This document shows positions 12,163 through 25,103 of a stretch of 64,000 nucleotides of DNA, piece by piece. A model generated the notes under the pieces. The model was not told the DNA's origin. It was given only the letters and a program-made list of their open reading frames with translations, and did no database searches. The DNA comes from Cavia porcellus (taxonomy: Eukaryota > Chordata > Mammalia > Rodentia > Caviidae), in contig NW_026947502.1 of the NCBI RefSeq assembly GCF_034190915.1, positions 39,524,785 to 39,588,784 on the forward strand, given 5' to 3'. Both the position numbers and the translations under genes were made by a program. Each line of letters opens with the position of its first letter. The first letter of the stretch is position 1.

Positions 12163-13640
12163 GTTTAGAACTAAATTATTTGGAGTTTGGGATACTTGCA
12201 GGATACCAAAGCATGTGAAGTGCAAGTCATCTAATACTCTGTCAAGGTAGCAGCTCTAAAAAGCTAGTGGAGAAATGTAGATAGCTGGGAAGTTTGATTT
12301 TATTTTGTTGTAATAAAATATGCAAGATTTTATAAAATCTTACAAATGCATCCCTGACTATCACACTGTTTTAGGCTTCCCTTCTGTAACACTCTCCCCA
12401 TTCTCTGCTCATATTGCTATCACTGACTCCTACCTAGATTTAGAGAAAAGAACAGAAAACTATAAATTTAGATGTTTAGGGAAAGCAAGTCGGTTAATGA
12501 CAGCAAGGAGTACAGGAGAGGAGAAGGCTCACATCACAGAAGCACTGGGGATCAACAGTTTTTCCTCGGAGTCTAAACTGAAAACTGATCAGCAGTTTTG
12601 GTTGTCAGACTGGCAGGCTGTCCTCGAGGATGAAGGGGACCTTTCCTCACTCGTAAAGATGAGAACTGAGTTACTGCTCTTTCTCTGCCTTTAGAGAATC
12701 AAGTTGCTTTTTCAATTTTCTGTTGAATGATCAACATTATGAATTATTTAATTTTTTATTAGTTTATATTGGCTAATTTTCAGAAGATATCAAAGGCAAT
12801 CTGATAGACACCAAGAGGGTCTCTGATATCAGAACTATTAGATCTGATCCAGAATACCCACAAACTATGTGGGTAGATACTCCCATCCACACCAGGTCAA
12901 TTATGTTTCTCATCTAATAAAACCATGCTCTTAAACACAATCGCAAACAGCACATATGCTGCAACATTACTAATTTTTAAAGCTACCCTAAATTTTTACT
13001 ACTAATGTCTCTATGAATGAAAGTTAAACACAAAGGCTTTCCTTTCTTAATTTTAAAGATGATTGTATTTATATTGAAAGAATATAAAGAAAGATGTAAG
13101 AGAAATTTCTAGAAGCAGTTTGTAAAACTCTATCATATGCAAGTCATAATTTCTCTCAATCTTCAATTTGTAAAAATAAGCATTTGGAACAATCTCCAAA
13201 GTCCTCTCAGCTCCAAAATCTCATGAATTTTAATCTAAAAGAATTTTCCAAAGATAATTTTCACTGATGTAGATTCAAGGTTTCAATATTTATTTTCATC
13301 AGATGGCCTATTCATTTTTAAAATTTTCTCTTGTCTATCTTTTCTTTCAAATAGATTTTTCAATTTTAGATTAATGGAAAACATTATAACAAGAATGAGT
13401 ATCTACAACTACTCTGAAGCTGCATATTGATCTTTTTATACTTTTTTATTGCTAAAAAGCAAAATAGAAAATAGGGTAGAAATAACACAGCATTTCAAAA
13501 AATAACAGTAAAAAACAAAACTAGTTAATATATTACACATTGTTATCTTAGAAGTAGTTGCTCAAGTTACAAAATTAAAGCATAAAAATCTTATTTAAGA
13601 AAAAAATAAAGTTGGAAACATTTAAGTTCTTTAACAAACA
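12160..13640. other. Anonymous AT-rich DNA
   Basis: A 124-codon forward frame (12320-12694) is open but shows no domain, signal or family resemblance, and its composition does not differ from its surroundings. No other feature seen. Confidence 0.4.
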
Positions 13641-13647
13641 ATATTTG

Positions 13648-13730
13648 ATCTCCTGGGCTATCTAGTGAGTTCAAAGCCAGCCTGTACTACACAGTGAGAT
13701 CCTGATTCAAAAAGAAGAAGGAAAAAAACA
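13648..13730 (+). repeat. B1-type SINE, 3' part with A-rich tail
   Basis: 'gtgagttcaaagccagcctg' then 'tactacacagtgagatcctg' is the right portion of a B1, ending in an A/G-rich tail. The left half with the A and B boxes is missing. Confidence 0.8.
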
Positions 13731-13931
13731 CTTTCGATTTATCTAATTTTCTGAAGACTACATCAGCCACTGTTATAAACATAGGAAGGAAGACTTTTAT
13801 TATGCTTAGTTAGCCATGCTTTCCCCAGGTGGTTCTCTCAGAAGAAATCTCTTTTGGAATTGTAAGTTCAAGGAGATCTGGATAATTTTCTGACAAACAC
13901 CTCTATGTTTCATTTTTTAATCACAATGCAA

Positions 13932-14033
13932 TTTTTTTTTGTCTTTTTCCTTTTTATCGGTACCAGGGATCAAACTCACGACTGCCTGCTTTGCAAGGCA
14001 GGCACTTATGCCGCTGAGGTAAATCCCCAGCCC
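13932..14033 (-). repeat. ID-type SINE (tRNA-Ala derived) with target-site duplication
   Basis: On the reverse strand it begins GGGGCTGGGGATTTACCTCA, includes a B box (GAGTTTGATCCC) and ends CTGGTACC plus an A-rich tail. Flanks repeat CACAATGCAA at 13922-13931 and 14034-14043, marking L1-mediated insertion. Good box conservation suggests a fairly recent copy. Confidence 0.93.
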
Positions 14034-14049
14034 CACAATGCAAATTTTA

Positions 14050-14935
14050 AACTTGGTAATCATTCAGGCAATTCATAATGACACAGTCTTAGGTTTATAT
14101 AATGCAGAGATAAATATCAGTTTCTGCAGATTAACCTATGCATCCCCCATCAGGAAAATATTTAGATTTGTTCTGGCAATTTAAAATGTATGCAGGCAGT
14201 TTCATGAACTTTCCCATTCTACTCAAGCAGTGAAGATTCCAGCTTACAGATTAAAGCATTTCTTAGGCATGATGATGCACTCACCATAAAACATGCAAAT
14301 AGTTACACAATCTGTTAAAATCTACCTCATACCTTCCTTGTCCTCTTAACTTGAGGAGAGTCAAAGTTAAGCCACCATCATAATGTCACTTTCAATTATT
14401 ATGTCTTCTTAATAAAGATTATGTATTTATCTGAATGCAGAGGGTTTTTTAAAATTGATATATTTTAAGAGATCCTTATTATATTATTATATAATTTCTT
14501 CTATATGAGTTAGCTGTTGCTCCCTGGAATTCTTTCCTCCTTAAAAACTTAAGAATTTACTCTTAGAGGAAGATGAAAGCCAGTCCATGTCTGGGTGGTT
14601 TCAAAGTCCCTCCATCCAATTCCATTTGGTGGACAAATTGCCCTATAGATTAAATATTCCATCCTTGGAAGAGGTCTTAACATATACACTGGCACAGCCA
14701 TCTTTGGGATCACACTGGTGCTGAGGCCAGGACCACTGCTAGCTTACAGAACGGTGAAGCAGACATCAATGAACAGGGCTGAGGAAAGCAACACAGCAAA
14801 CAGTAACTGGGGGTTCAGTTTAGTTTACACATATCCATCTAGCTAATAGCATTGCTTAAACATGAGAACTTAAGACCAATGGGTAATACTCTCATGGGTG
14901 AGAACATAAATTTTGTAAAATCTGACAAGATTGAT
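14050..14935. other. Anonymous intergenic DNA
   Basis: No gene or repeat recognised. Confidence 0.4.
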
Positions 14936-14939
14936 TTGA

Positions 14940-15110
14940 AGAATTTCACCACTTACTGGCTTACTTTGAGTAAAACACTTTCTTTGAGTAAAACACTAAA
15001 TAGCTATGTTTTGGGTGCCCATTTTATAAATGAGTATCATAGATATGTATATGTCATTGGGCACAGTGAGGGATAAATGAGATAATGCAGACATAATGCA
15101 TAATATTTAG
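14940..15110 (+). repeat. MIR-like SINE fragment with internal duplication
   Basis: 'accacttactggct', 'cattttataaatgag' and 'gggataaatgagataatgca' follow the MIR core-to-tail order. A 16-base word is tandemly repeated inside (14964-14979 and 14982-14997). Confidence 0.6.
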
Positions 15111-15114
15111 CTAA

Positions 15115-16730
15115 GTTACATGGATTTGATGAAGTCAGTGGTCATGCCTGTGATGGTAATGAGGTACCTAACATGTAGTGTGTCCTCCAAAATTATGTGC
15201 TGAGTTGAACTATAAATGTTATTTCTTAAATCATAGATTAATAAATTATAAATTTAATTCCCTGTTTCAAATAATAAACTTACAAATTTATTGTCCAATG
15301 TATGAATAAGTTTTATATGATTTCATTTTCAGATTTTCTTGATATTCTAATTAAATGTAAGCTCTACAGGTAAGGCAAATATTTATATGTAGATGTCCCT
15401 ACTATCATACCCATAATTTATTATAAGATGAAAGAATGGTACAGAAAATTTTAAGTTGTTACATAGCATGGGGAAGACACAATAGCACTTAAAACCAAGA
15501 CATTAAGAATAAATGAAAGAAAATATTTTATGCATATTATAAAGAAAATTAGTCTATGGAACTAATTCCCAAAAGAAATTGTCGAAGCAAACAGTTTAGT
15601 GTGCTTCCAAAAAGGATTAGACTTAATGAGACAAGAGTTTGAAAGCTGCCGGTAAATTTATGCCTATGGATTTTAAGCAAGAAAGGAGCTTGCCCCTGGA
15701 AGCGTACACCCTGGGAGTCAGAGAACCCAGGGGTGAAATATTATGGGTCAATCTCTAAAGCTAAGTTGATTTTGCTTTTGTGAATTAGTTTCAATTAGTT
15801 ACATATTCTAAATTGGTATTGAAAAATCGCTGAGCCAAAAGTAGGAATTTGTCACTGGTCTGTAATCCAAGGACCCGGATTTTCAAGTAGAGAAAATAAA
15901 TTCTAATTTATTTTGGAAATAAATATTTGTATATGGCTACGTACTCTACACAACGGAAGTGAAAATGAACTCCGTTCTGGGTTTTCTAGGAGACAGCAGA
16001 CTACACTGGAAACATTGCTCACCGGACAGCGGTAAATGCTGTTGCATTTTTAGAGTTTAACAGGATGTGAGGCTGTTGTGGAGTCCATTTTATATCAATG
16101 ATTTTAGCAATCTTTACCTTCGGAGTCAACCATTTGTCCTTTTAATGTTTTACCAAACGAGGAAGCTGAAATTTAAAGTTGAGTGTTCTACTATCCCAGC
16201 TAGCAAAGAAAAACCAGAGTAAAATCAAATAGCCTGATCTCAAAGAACATTTATTTTGTAACCATAAGACCCTGCATGAGCCATTGTCAAAGGAAAAGTA
16301 CTTTTGGTATAATTTTATTTTTAATTACTTCATTTATATTATTTGTTGAGAGATGAAAATATTTACAGATTACAAATTTACTAATATACAAACTTTCTGC
16401 AAGTTTAATAAATAATGATCACAAAATATCTTACTACTAGTATGCCTAAGCATAAAATTATTTTAAAGTATGAATCTCAGTCACACGCACTGCAAAATTT
16501 CTTAACCAGTGTGTGACCTCATGTTTTCCAGAACTGACAGAAGAGTTAAGGTCAAAGAGATGGCTTGAGAGCATAGACATTGGGATTTGGGGCCCCGGTG
16601 ATCAACTGTTATCATTAAGAACCATTAAGTATTTGAAGGGAAGTAAAATATTCTTTGTCAAGTCTGCATTCTTCCTCACCTTATTATGAAGTCTGCACCT
16701 ACACAAAGGAGTCAACCTGTGAATTAATTT
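15115..16730. other. Anonymous AT-rich DNA
   Basis: Nothing recognised with confidence. Confidence 0.4.
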
Positions 16731-16739
16731 CAAGAACAA

Positions 16740-16910
16740 TAATAGTATCTGTCACTGGGCATGGTGCATATAGTAGGATCTTTACGCAGATAAGATTACA
16801 ATAAGTTTGAGTACATATTTAATCCTTATTTGCTAAATATGAGACTATTTCAAGTTAAGTTATTTGTCTAAATACATACTGCTGGGGCTATCTGAGTTGC
16901 AAAATTAAAC
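16740..16910 (+). repeat. Possible MIR fragment
   Basis: Loose agreement with the MIR 3' half ('aaatatgagactatttcaag', 'agttaagttatttgtctaa', 'atctgagttgcaa'). It is highly diverged and could be chance. Confidence 0.35.
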
Positions 16911-17587
16911 CACGTCTGTAAGATTTCAACAACGAATGTCTCTCATTACTCCAAACTTCTTCCTTAGTACTAATTACAGTTAGTTTTCTTCTAAACTGAT
17001 GTGCATTTAGACAGATTGAAAGAACCATATAAACACACAAACCAATAGAACATATGAAGAGCAAAATAAGCTTCATAAAACCAAAATAAGATTACTTACC
17101 ACCATCACTATTGCTTAGTAAAATATTAATTTAACTTTGACATTAATATTAATAAAATGTTAAGTATAATTCAAATGAGGCCTCAAGGTTTTGAGTTCAT
17201 ATTGAGTTTTTCTATTACTTTAGCAAGAAGCCTAAGACAGATGACAAGTACTTTTTAAAATTTTATTTTAAAGAGGGTAAAATTAAATAGAACAAAACAT
17301 ATTTTTATATTGAAGTTCAAAAATTGTTAGCAATTTAAGATGAACACACGAGCTTAGATAATTTGTAAACTCTGAACATAAATTTGGATATCATTCACTG
17401 TTTGATAGCCTTGCTTTGTGATTCTTTTTAAAATAGTTTAATCAACCTTTTGACAACATTAACAAATATTTAAAACATGGGTTTTGTGAGTAAATGTGGG
17501 GAAATCATTTTATCTTTCTGAAACTATTACTTCATCTGAATATTTGAAGTTAATAACAACTATAAAATAGGACAGTTTAAAAATCTA

Positions 17588-17660
17588 ATTGCAGTCAGAT
17601 GTGGTGGTACATCCCTGTAATCCTAGAACTTGGAAGGCTGAGGCAGGAGGACTGTCATGA
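17588..17660 (+). repeat. B1-type SINE, 5' part
   Basis: 'atgtggtggtacatccctg', 'taatcctagaacttggaagg' and 'ctgaggcaggagg' are the 7SL-derived left part of B1 with its A box. The right half is absent. Confidence 0.85.
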
Positions 17661-17700
17661 ATGCAATATTAGCATGAATTATACATTAAGGTACTGGAAA

Positions 17701-17722
17701 AATATATATATATATATATATA
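17701..17722. repeat. (AT)n microsatellite
   Basis: Uninterrupted AT dinucleotides. Confidence 0.95.
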
Positions 17723-17724
17723 AT

Positions 17725-19445
17725 TGCAAAATATTTCTAGAGTTTTTATGGTAATAAATAAAATGTGAATTAATATCCCTTCTGTTGCTAAATTTAGAAC
17801 AAATTTTTGTGGTGAAAAATGAAATAACAAAATTTTCCTATACATTATATTAATATTAGGTGTACTAAATACCAAAAGTATTTAGCCTTTCAATTAAATA
17901 ATTTCTTGAATCCTATAATCTTTTCATTATTTTGTTTATAATCTTCCTCCTGGTTTCTATAATGTGGATTAATTGAAATCATTTCTATTCTAGTTTTCAC
18001 CATTAGAAATACAGCATGTATCAATGCCAATATTCCCCATTCCTAGAATTTGGCAATTCACCATTCTGGATTTAGAACACAGTGAGTCCACTTTTTGGAT
18101 GGTGCTCACACTTAGTTTCTGTGGCTCTGTATGTGCTCCATTGTGCTGACAAGGGCTGGAAAGCTTTTAACCACAGGCTTTAATAGATAGGACACTGAAG
18201 TTACATGAAAGCAAATTTATAAGGGTAACTGAGGGTGATTTAATTCAGCCTCTGACACATCATGAGCAGGAAGATGCCTGCAGCCACAGATCACTCTGAC
18301 TCTCCTTCTCGGTTTTTTGTAATCTTTGTCCCAGATCCACTAGTTCATCATGGCACGGGCAGGTCACTTCTCTGTGGAAAAGTCTCAAGTTTCTGCATTT
18401 CCCTTACAAGAAAAACAGTCCAAGTGTTTTATCACCAGGAAAGTCCCCTATGACCTGACACTAAAATATCCACTTCTTCTTCCATCATTATAAAAAACAC
18501 AACTCACTTCGAGGCCAGCTTTGAACATTACTGTTGCCAAAACTTGCTCTGGACCCACCCACTTTTCCTGTAATCTTGACTAAGTGCTCCGTGCTTGTGC
18601 ATAAAACCACCTCTATCTGCACAGAGTTTAAGTATCACTTCTTTCAAAGCAAGTTCACTAGTGGGAATTTTCCTCTCTTCTAATGTCAGCAGTGTTTCAT
18701 TGTAATGTTTATCTCCTATATTTGATTGTATCTGTGTGTGAGCAGCCTCAGACCCTTGGAAATTGTGAGTTCCTTAGAAGCTAAACTCTGCTTTACCTAC
18801 ACCTGTGTCTCCCTCAGTGATAACTCACACGTGATAACTATTTAATAACCATGAAATCATCACCCAGTTTTTTAGGTTATGAGTCAGAAAAACCCCTAAG
18901 GTAGAAAGACAGCTACAAATACCACCTCGGGAAAGCAAACTCAAACTTTCAGTACAAAAGGCGTTTTAGAGAACTTAAGGAAATCTTTTGCTCTTTATCA
19001 CTCTTAGACATAATGGGGCATTGGATGGCCCCAGTTTCCAACAGGGGAGCGATATGTTTCCAGATCCAGTGTGGCATCCTCTGGTTGCAGAGATGTTACA
19101 TTTTCCTGACCACTTTTCCTGTCTTCCCAAGCATACTTCACTGTTGTTCAATACTGACCTCGTCAGCAAAGATAGCTGACACCTGGGTGGCGAGAGGCTG
19201 AGGCTGATTCCCATCCACTCTCTCATCTCTTTCGATTCTTTTTTCACTGAAAGACAACTGAGTGGAGCTGATGTCACCTCATTTTAGAGCACAGATGTGT
19301 CACTACTGTAACAAATGCTAAGGACAGAGGCTGGCTCCTCACATAATTGCTAATACGTACTATCGAAGGAAATGCAGCGTTTCTGGCTGAAAACCGTATA
19401 TTTTCCTTTCAGAAACTTTGTTTGTTTTATGCCTCCACAGGAAAG
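17725..19445. other. Anonymous DNA, including a less AT-rich block at 18990-19290
   Basis: At 18975-19277 three overlapping frames on both strands are open for 62-100 codons, which is typical of a less AT-rich patch. No protein family, splice structure or tail is evident. Confidence 0.35.
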
Positions 19446-19450
19446 GTTCA

Positions 19451-19535
19451 TTTATTTTTTTGTACAGGGTATGGGATCCTAGGCTACACACATGGTAGGT
19501 AAGCATTCCAGTGTGAGCTGTATCCTCAGCCCTGC
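19451..19535 (-). repeat. ID-type SINE, diverged
   Basis: The reverse strand reads GGGCTGAGGATACAGCTCA near its start, with a tRNA-like middle and an A-rich end. It differs more from the GGTACC-type copies than they do from each other, so it is probably older. Confidence 0.75.
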
Positions 19536-19859
19536 TGGCTTAACATTGAATTTTAATTCCTCAAAAATACGTGAGATATTTATAATAAAAAAATTAGATT
19601 TACAAAGAAATGGCATAATACAAAAAGTATACCTGGAGAATACCAAATCCTGAGTCTTCCAGTTAATCATCCAATATGAACACTTAAACTGTACACAAAG
19701 GACTTTCCTGATTATTATGCAGTATAAATATTTAAATAAACTAAATTTTTCAATGATAATTTCTCTATTAATATTGGAACACATTTTGCTCAAGTAGCAA
19801 TAAATAAAAAATAAAATAATAACTACAAATAGTTTGAGGGAATTTTTATGTAATTATTT

Positions 19860-20545
19860 TTTTTTAATTTTCTTTATTTTTATTAGAATGTATTTGCAAT
19901 ACATAGTAATTACATTCATCATGGACATGTGATTGTGTCCATAATTCCTTTTTATCCCTTTCTTTTTCCGTCCTCCGCATATCTCTTGATTACCTTCTCT
20001 TTTACAAAATATCTACCTCCACATTTCCTGTTATCCAGTTTTCATTTTTCTTTTTATTTATAATTTTGGCTTCTCATATAAGAGAAAACATGCAATATTT
20101 AAGCTGAAGCGTCTGATTTATTTTGCTTAATATGATAATATCAAGTTGCTTCCACTTTCTGAAGATTATTCAAGCTTATCTTTATGGCAGCTTTATACTC
20201 CATTTTGTGTAAATAACACATTTTATTTACACATTCATTTGTTGATGGGCATATCAGATGTTTCTAAGGTTCAGGTATTATGAATTGTGCTGGTATAAAC
20301 ATGGATTTGAATGTATCACTGTAATGTGATATATTTAACTCTCTCAGGAAGATATTTAGGAGAATAGCTGTATCAAATAGAATATTTAATTTCAATTTTT
20401 TTGAAAAACTTACATACTGATTTCCGTAGTGGTTGTACTAGTTTACAATCCCATCAACAAAGTAGAAAGTTCCTTTTTCTCCACATCGTTGCCATCATGC
20501 TGTCAATTGGCTTCTTGATAACTATTCTTCCTGGAATAAGATGAA
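19860..20545 (-). mobile_element. L1 LINE 3' end, reverse strand
   Basis: 'gtggttgtactagtttacaa' followed by 'tcccatcaaca' near 20431, 'gcttccactttctgaa' near 20151 and 'ttcatttgttgatgggca' near 20237 are reverse-strand L1 ORF2/3'UTR landmarks. The left edge (19860-19930) corresponds to the L1 3' terminus seen also at 29980. Confidence 0.85.
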
Positions 20546-20877
20546 TTTGCAGTGTTGTTTCAGTAGAACTTCTTGTCTCGTGGATTTCCGTTTGGTCCTT
20601 TTCATGGGCTCTAATTCTTTGCTAAACTGCTCATTATTATTTAACTCAGCTACCTTTAATTAGTGTCTTCTGTAAGTGTACTGATTGTTCTGCTTATTAC
20701 TTCCATTATCTGTTAAGTTATATCATCTTTGGACTCATCAATTACCTTATTGATTCAGGTTTTCGGCTTCATTTTGTGCTGTACTTATATTTCATAAAAT
20801 TCAGCTATTATTTCATTTCTTCTACTGATACCCCTTTAATTGCCTTTGAGATGACATTTCGTTGCTGTTCATTCACA

Positions 20878-20881
<4 letters not shown>

Positions 20882-20913
<32 letters not shown>

Positions 20914-20931
20914 CATGCACTCACACACGCT
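20882..20931. repeat. (TG)n with GTGCATGCAC palindrome; alternating purine-pyrimidine tract
   Basis: Continuous alternation from 20882 to 20920 ends in the self-complementary GTGCATGCAC, then CACACACGC after one break. This is a candidate Z-DNA/cruciform-prone site. Confidence 0.9.
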
Positions 20932-21191
20932 TTTTGCAATTTGCAGGTTGATCACAGTGGGACAACTTCATTGTTAATCCAGAGATCTCTTAATGTGAGC
21001 TTTTCAGTAATGCACTGTGGCCATGGATAACTTTAGGTCTTTGCCTCTTTCCCAATATCCATCACTTCTGTTAACTCACTATGGAATTGTGCAGTGTAAT
21101 TAAGTTAATAACAAGTTCTCTGGAAATGAATCACAGTATGATTGATGACAAAAAAGGAAAACCAGATATCTACATACAGTAAAAATCATAG

Positions 21192-21797
21192 CTACAACTT
21201 TGCAACTCTGGCAATGGCAATAAAGTCAGCAAAAATAATACAGTCATGTACAATCTGGATACTGACATTCCATTGGCAACAATAGAAACTGTGACTATAG
21301 GACCCTAACCATGGAAAATAGATCCATAATTTTAATGGGGAAACAAACACAAACCAAATACTGATATACAGTAAATGTATGGTTACAGTAGTAAAGAGGC
21401 CGTGGGGAATAGATAAATGAAAGTAAAATTTGAGAAATAAAGTCATGAAGATGGAAAGGATTAAGAATGATGAGATGAAGGACCGTACTAAGAAGTAAAA
21501 TAAAATTATTAGAATTTTGTAAAACAGAAAGAACAAATGAGAAAGAGAAGAAAAAAGAGCAATAAAAAGAAAAATTAAAACAGAAAAAAAGAAAAGAGGA
21601 GAGAAAACCCAACCCCCAGAAAGCAATGAATAAAACAATAGAATGCATTTTTTAAATTGCACCTGGAGTTTGCGGTATTGGAGTGTACCACACATAGTGA
21701 AAGCATAGTAACTCACTGCTGAGACCTGCTTTGTTTCCTCTCCACCCTTCCCATGTGTGTAGTCCATCAATGCTGTCTGCCCTATGTCTGCAGTCAA
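21192..21797 (-). other. Longest open frame in window (201 codons), probably non-coding
   Basis: The frame is open because the plus strand is purine-rich, so the reverse reading is dominated by Phe, Leu, Ser and Ile codons and looks like several hydrophobic segments (roughly residues 50-130). There is no recognisable family, signal peptide with cleavage site or Kozak context. A shadow frame (21295-21648) is equally hydrophobic. Composition is the simplest explanation. Confidence 0.3.
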
Positions 21798-22734
21798 TCC
21801 AACAGCTCCCAGCTTCCATGGTCCTCTGTTTGCCTCAGGTCATGACTTGCCCCACATTCCTCTGGACTATGGATGTCCTTCTCCAGATGCCCCTTTGTGC
21901 ATACACCTAAGGCTATGCTAACCATCCAGTCTGAGGCCTGTCATTGCTCACACTGGCAGACAGGAAATGAAACAGACCCCGAGCTCTGTGCTGGATGTAG
22001 GCAGTGGGCCAGAAGTTCAAGGACTAGACTTGATGCCAGCACTTCCAGACCCAGCCTGCTCCAAATTCAGACACACGCAGCCTGGCTTCTCCCCACCAAA
22101 GGTAGTGCCTCCATGCCCATGCACTTCCCAGGCTGTTTAAACTTCTCGGGGGGTCTGTGGCTAGCCCATGCTCTGTCCTCAATTGTCACGTGTGGTTCTC
22201 TACCACCTAGTCACAGTAGTAGGGTGATACTGGAAACTGAACTATAGTAGTGCTGCAGTTTCATCTTAAACAAGTAACCCCTTCCCCAAATAACCCATTA
22301 TACCATCTCAAAAAATGGCAAGGAGTGCACTGGATTTCTTTCTCCAATTCTGACCTAAGTAGAGAGAGTCACTTTCAGCATAAAATCTCATGCTTTTTGC
22401 AGTTTACAATATCAATTGGCTTTTCTTGGGGTTGGCACTACTGTCCTGGTCTTTTGTTTCTACCTGGAACTGGGACTCTCTCTGGGATTACCTTGGGTCC
22501 ACTGATACTCGTCTCCCATGTTGAGAACCAAGGTCAGCTTGCAAAACTCCTTCATTCTTTTCTCTGTGTTTGGCCCCATTTCTCCAGCTCTTCTGTAGCT
22601 TCTTGTTTTCCTATTATCTCCCATCCAACTCCTGGAATTTTTTTTTTTTTCTTCATCAAGTTTTTTCCAGGTGCTTTGAATCAAAATTTTTATATTTTCA
22701 AGCTTTGATTTTTATTTTTCTGGAGGAACTATCA

Positions 22735-22880
22735 TAAGGTATTATAAGGACCTAAATAATCCTCACAACAACCGCATGAGGTAAGTTCATTATTATCCCA
22801 TCTTAAAGATTAAGAAACTGAAGTATAATCTAATTTTCCTAAATTCACATTTGAGCAAGTGTTAGAATACAATTATGACT
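22735..22880 (+). repeat. MIR SINE
   Basis: 'aatcctcacaacaaccgcat', 'gaggtaagttcattattatc', 'aagattaagaaactgaag' and 'gtgttagaatacaattatga' follow the MIR consensus from the core to the end. Confidence 0.85.
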
Positions 22881-22959
22881 CCATAGGAAAATGTGTTTTG
22901 CAACTTTTTTACCTGAATTCTGGGCTACAAAGGATACCATCAGCATCACAGAGAATGTT

Positions 22960-23250
22960 TTCAGAAATAGCCTCCTGCCCACCCCTTAAGACTTTCTCTG
23001 GATGGATCCTGAGACCATACTGCTAAGGAAAACACATCACACAGAGAAAGTTAAATACCACATGTTTTCCCTAATACAAATATCCCAAAATATATAAATA
23101 GTTTAAACAGAGGAATCAAAGACAGATGGTAAGAAACGGGGAGGAGACTTTGTGAAGATGAGACATGGGGAAGGGAGGGTGGAGGATACAGATGATCAGG
23201 ATGTGATATATGCATGTCCAGATCCCAAGAGCAATGCAACTATTTATTAC
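22960..23250 (+). mobile_element. L1 3' end fragment
   Basis: 'gttaaataccacatgttttc' near 23050 and the G/A-rich text 23130-23185 match the junction of L1 ORF2 and 3'UTR in the forward direction. Confidence 0.65.
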
Positions 23251-23261
23251 AGGTCACAACC

Positions 23262-23345
23262 ATAGGGATCCAGATCAGCAGCACAAGGGCCTGCCGGGCA
23301 GGCACGCAGTTGTGAGTTTGATCCCTGGAACCAAAAAAACAAAAG
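23262..23345 (+). repeat. ID-type SINE, diverged
   Basis: The tRNA-like right half is clear ('gcctgccgggcaggc', then 'gttgtgagtttgatccctgg' and an A-rich end). The A-box half is eroded. Confidence 0.75.
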
Positions 23346-23349
23346 TCAA

Positions 23350-25100
23350 AAACAACCCTACTGATTTTTAAAGCAAGTATAAAAGACAATGAGAAGTACA
23401 AACCACAGCCCCTATCCTACTACCTTGCCCTTTGTGCTGCCAAACTGCCCTGTAACTGATTAACAGCCGAAGAAACTTCTCTAGAACCATTTGGTATTTT
23501 AATGTTACCCTGAAATGATGTGTTCCTCCAAATTCAAGATAACTATTTCATATTGCATTAATCCATGTAGACAGAAAACTAATTTTCTGATTCTCGCTGA
23601 TAATTGAAGAGAGATGCTTTGCAGTCTTGTTTTGATTAAAGCTAACCTCAGTAATTCAGTTTAGAAATCAGGACTCCAAAGATTCCTCTCCAGTTACTGA
23701 TGTAAACTGGCACCAATGTTTTCTGCATGAATCAGTTCAGAGAAGGCATGTGTTTTTTTCATAAAATAAAATGTATTTTAAAGCTTACAAAATGTAGTGA
23801 AGAAAAAAATTTATCTTCACTGTTTGCATTTAGAGTCAATGATATATTGAAAATAAGACATACAATCCAATCTGCTGCTATTAAATATCTACTGAAAGCT
23901 TTTCCATGTTTTGATCTAATTTTTTCAAAACCAGTGGCAACCTTACAAAAATATTATAGTTTAATTCATAAAAATGAGTCTTTTTAACTTACTTTTTTGG
24001 TAAGGCAAAATAAATTTACTCATAATAGATGAGATATCTTCATATATGTGAGAGTCATAAAGTAATTTTTGTTTTTTTCTTAGCACTTAAAATTACTATA
24101 TGATTAAAATTACTATATGATTTGGTATCTTGAAAGAACAGTACATCAATGGATGGAGAACTGTTTTAAATTAACTACTCTGCAAATCAGTTAAGTCAGG
24201 CTAAATCTCTCATAAGACAACAAGTTAACCTCTGCATTTTTATAAAGGTTATCTTCTAATTAAGGTAACTATTATTGAAATTTTCAATTTATATTAGATT
24301 CTGCCAAACATTCTAAAATGCAGTGATTCATAACTGTATCTTTTTAAATCTGCCCTGATATAATTGGTTATCAACGTGGAATAGTTATTTAGAGCTACAC
24401 TTTTTATTGTTTTGAAAACCATTTACCATGTTCAATGTTTTCCACAAAGTAACATGTCTAATTTTTCATTTACAATAAGCACAATACTTTATACCAAGTT
24501 GCAAAGAGCCTTAAATTAACTACTTTCACCAACCCTGAGGAGGCTGGAAGTCTGTGTTGAGAGGCGGAGTTATCCAAGTTCAGGACGCGTGCATGTGAGG
24601 ATCTGGACATCCAGGGGTCTCAGCCCCAGGAACCATTTGCACATGTCTTTGGTCCATTTTTCTGATTGTGCATCTTTAGCAGGAATTTGCAAAGGAATGG
24701 GGAAAATAAGGTGTAAATACCAAAACAAAATATTCATCCTGTGGAAAAAATCCTTGACATGAGTATAAATTTCCTGGTGTTACTGAAAGAGTAGTTAATC
24801 TACTACTAGAGTAGTAATCATGTGGCCTCCCTCTATATTTTACACAAGTTCTAAATCTTCAGTCTTACTTGAAAGACAATATTCCATCCCCTGGAAACTA
24901 TAGATTTTTGAATGATGCTAAGCTATTGAAATGTGATTATTAACACAGATAAATAAATTTGAAATTATTAAAGAAGAAATAAAACCAAATTCTAAAGGGG
25001 CTAAGGTTATGAACATGCAATTTACTTACACATACACATGCCTTAAATAAGCCACATTATTTGTGAAAGATATTTTAATTTATCATACTTTAAAATGTAC
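23350..25100. other. Anonymous AT-rich DNA
   Basis: No gene or repeat family recognised. It contains a perfect 17-base tandem duplication (24087-24120). Confidence 0.4.
24087..24120. repeat. Perfect 17-bp tandem duplication
   Basis: TTAAAATTACTATATGA occurs twice, head to tail, with no mismatch. Confidence 0.97.
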
Positions 25101-25103
25101 ATT

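Larger units (their letters stand above)
20545..22700 (-). other. Unassigned block, perhaps older L1 5' region on the reverse strand
   Basis: The block follows directly on the reverse L1 end. It runs from T-rich text (20560-20880) through a purine-rich stretch (21400-21620) into a GC-richer part (21700-22620). This order is reminiscent of the ORF1/5'UTR side of old L1s. I cannot align it to ORF1, so the assignment is tentative. It contains the longest open frame of the window (reverse, 21192-21797). Confidence 0.3.

Noticed and set aside
21873..22708. Adjacent forward frames of 124 and 152 codons as exons
   Set aside because: No homology; a frame with a poly-Phe run reflects the T tract near 22640. 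The block is likely repeat-derived.
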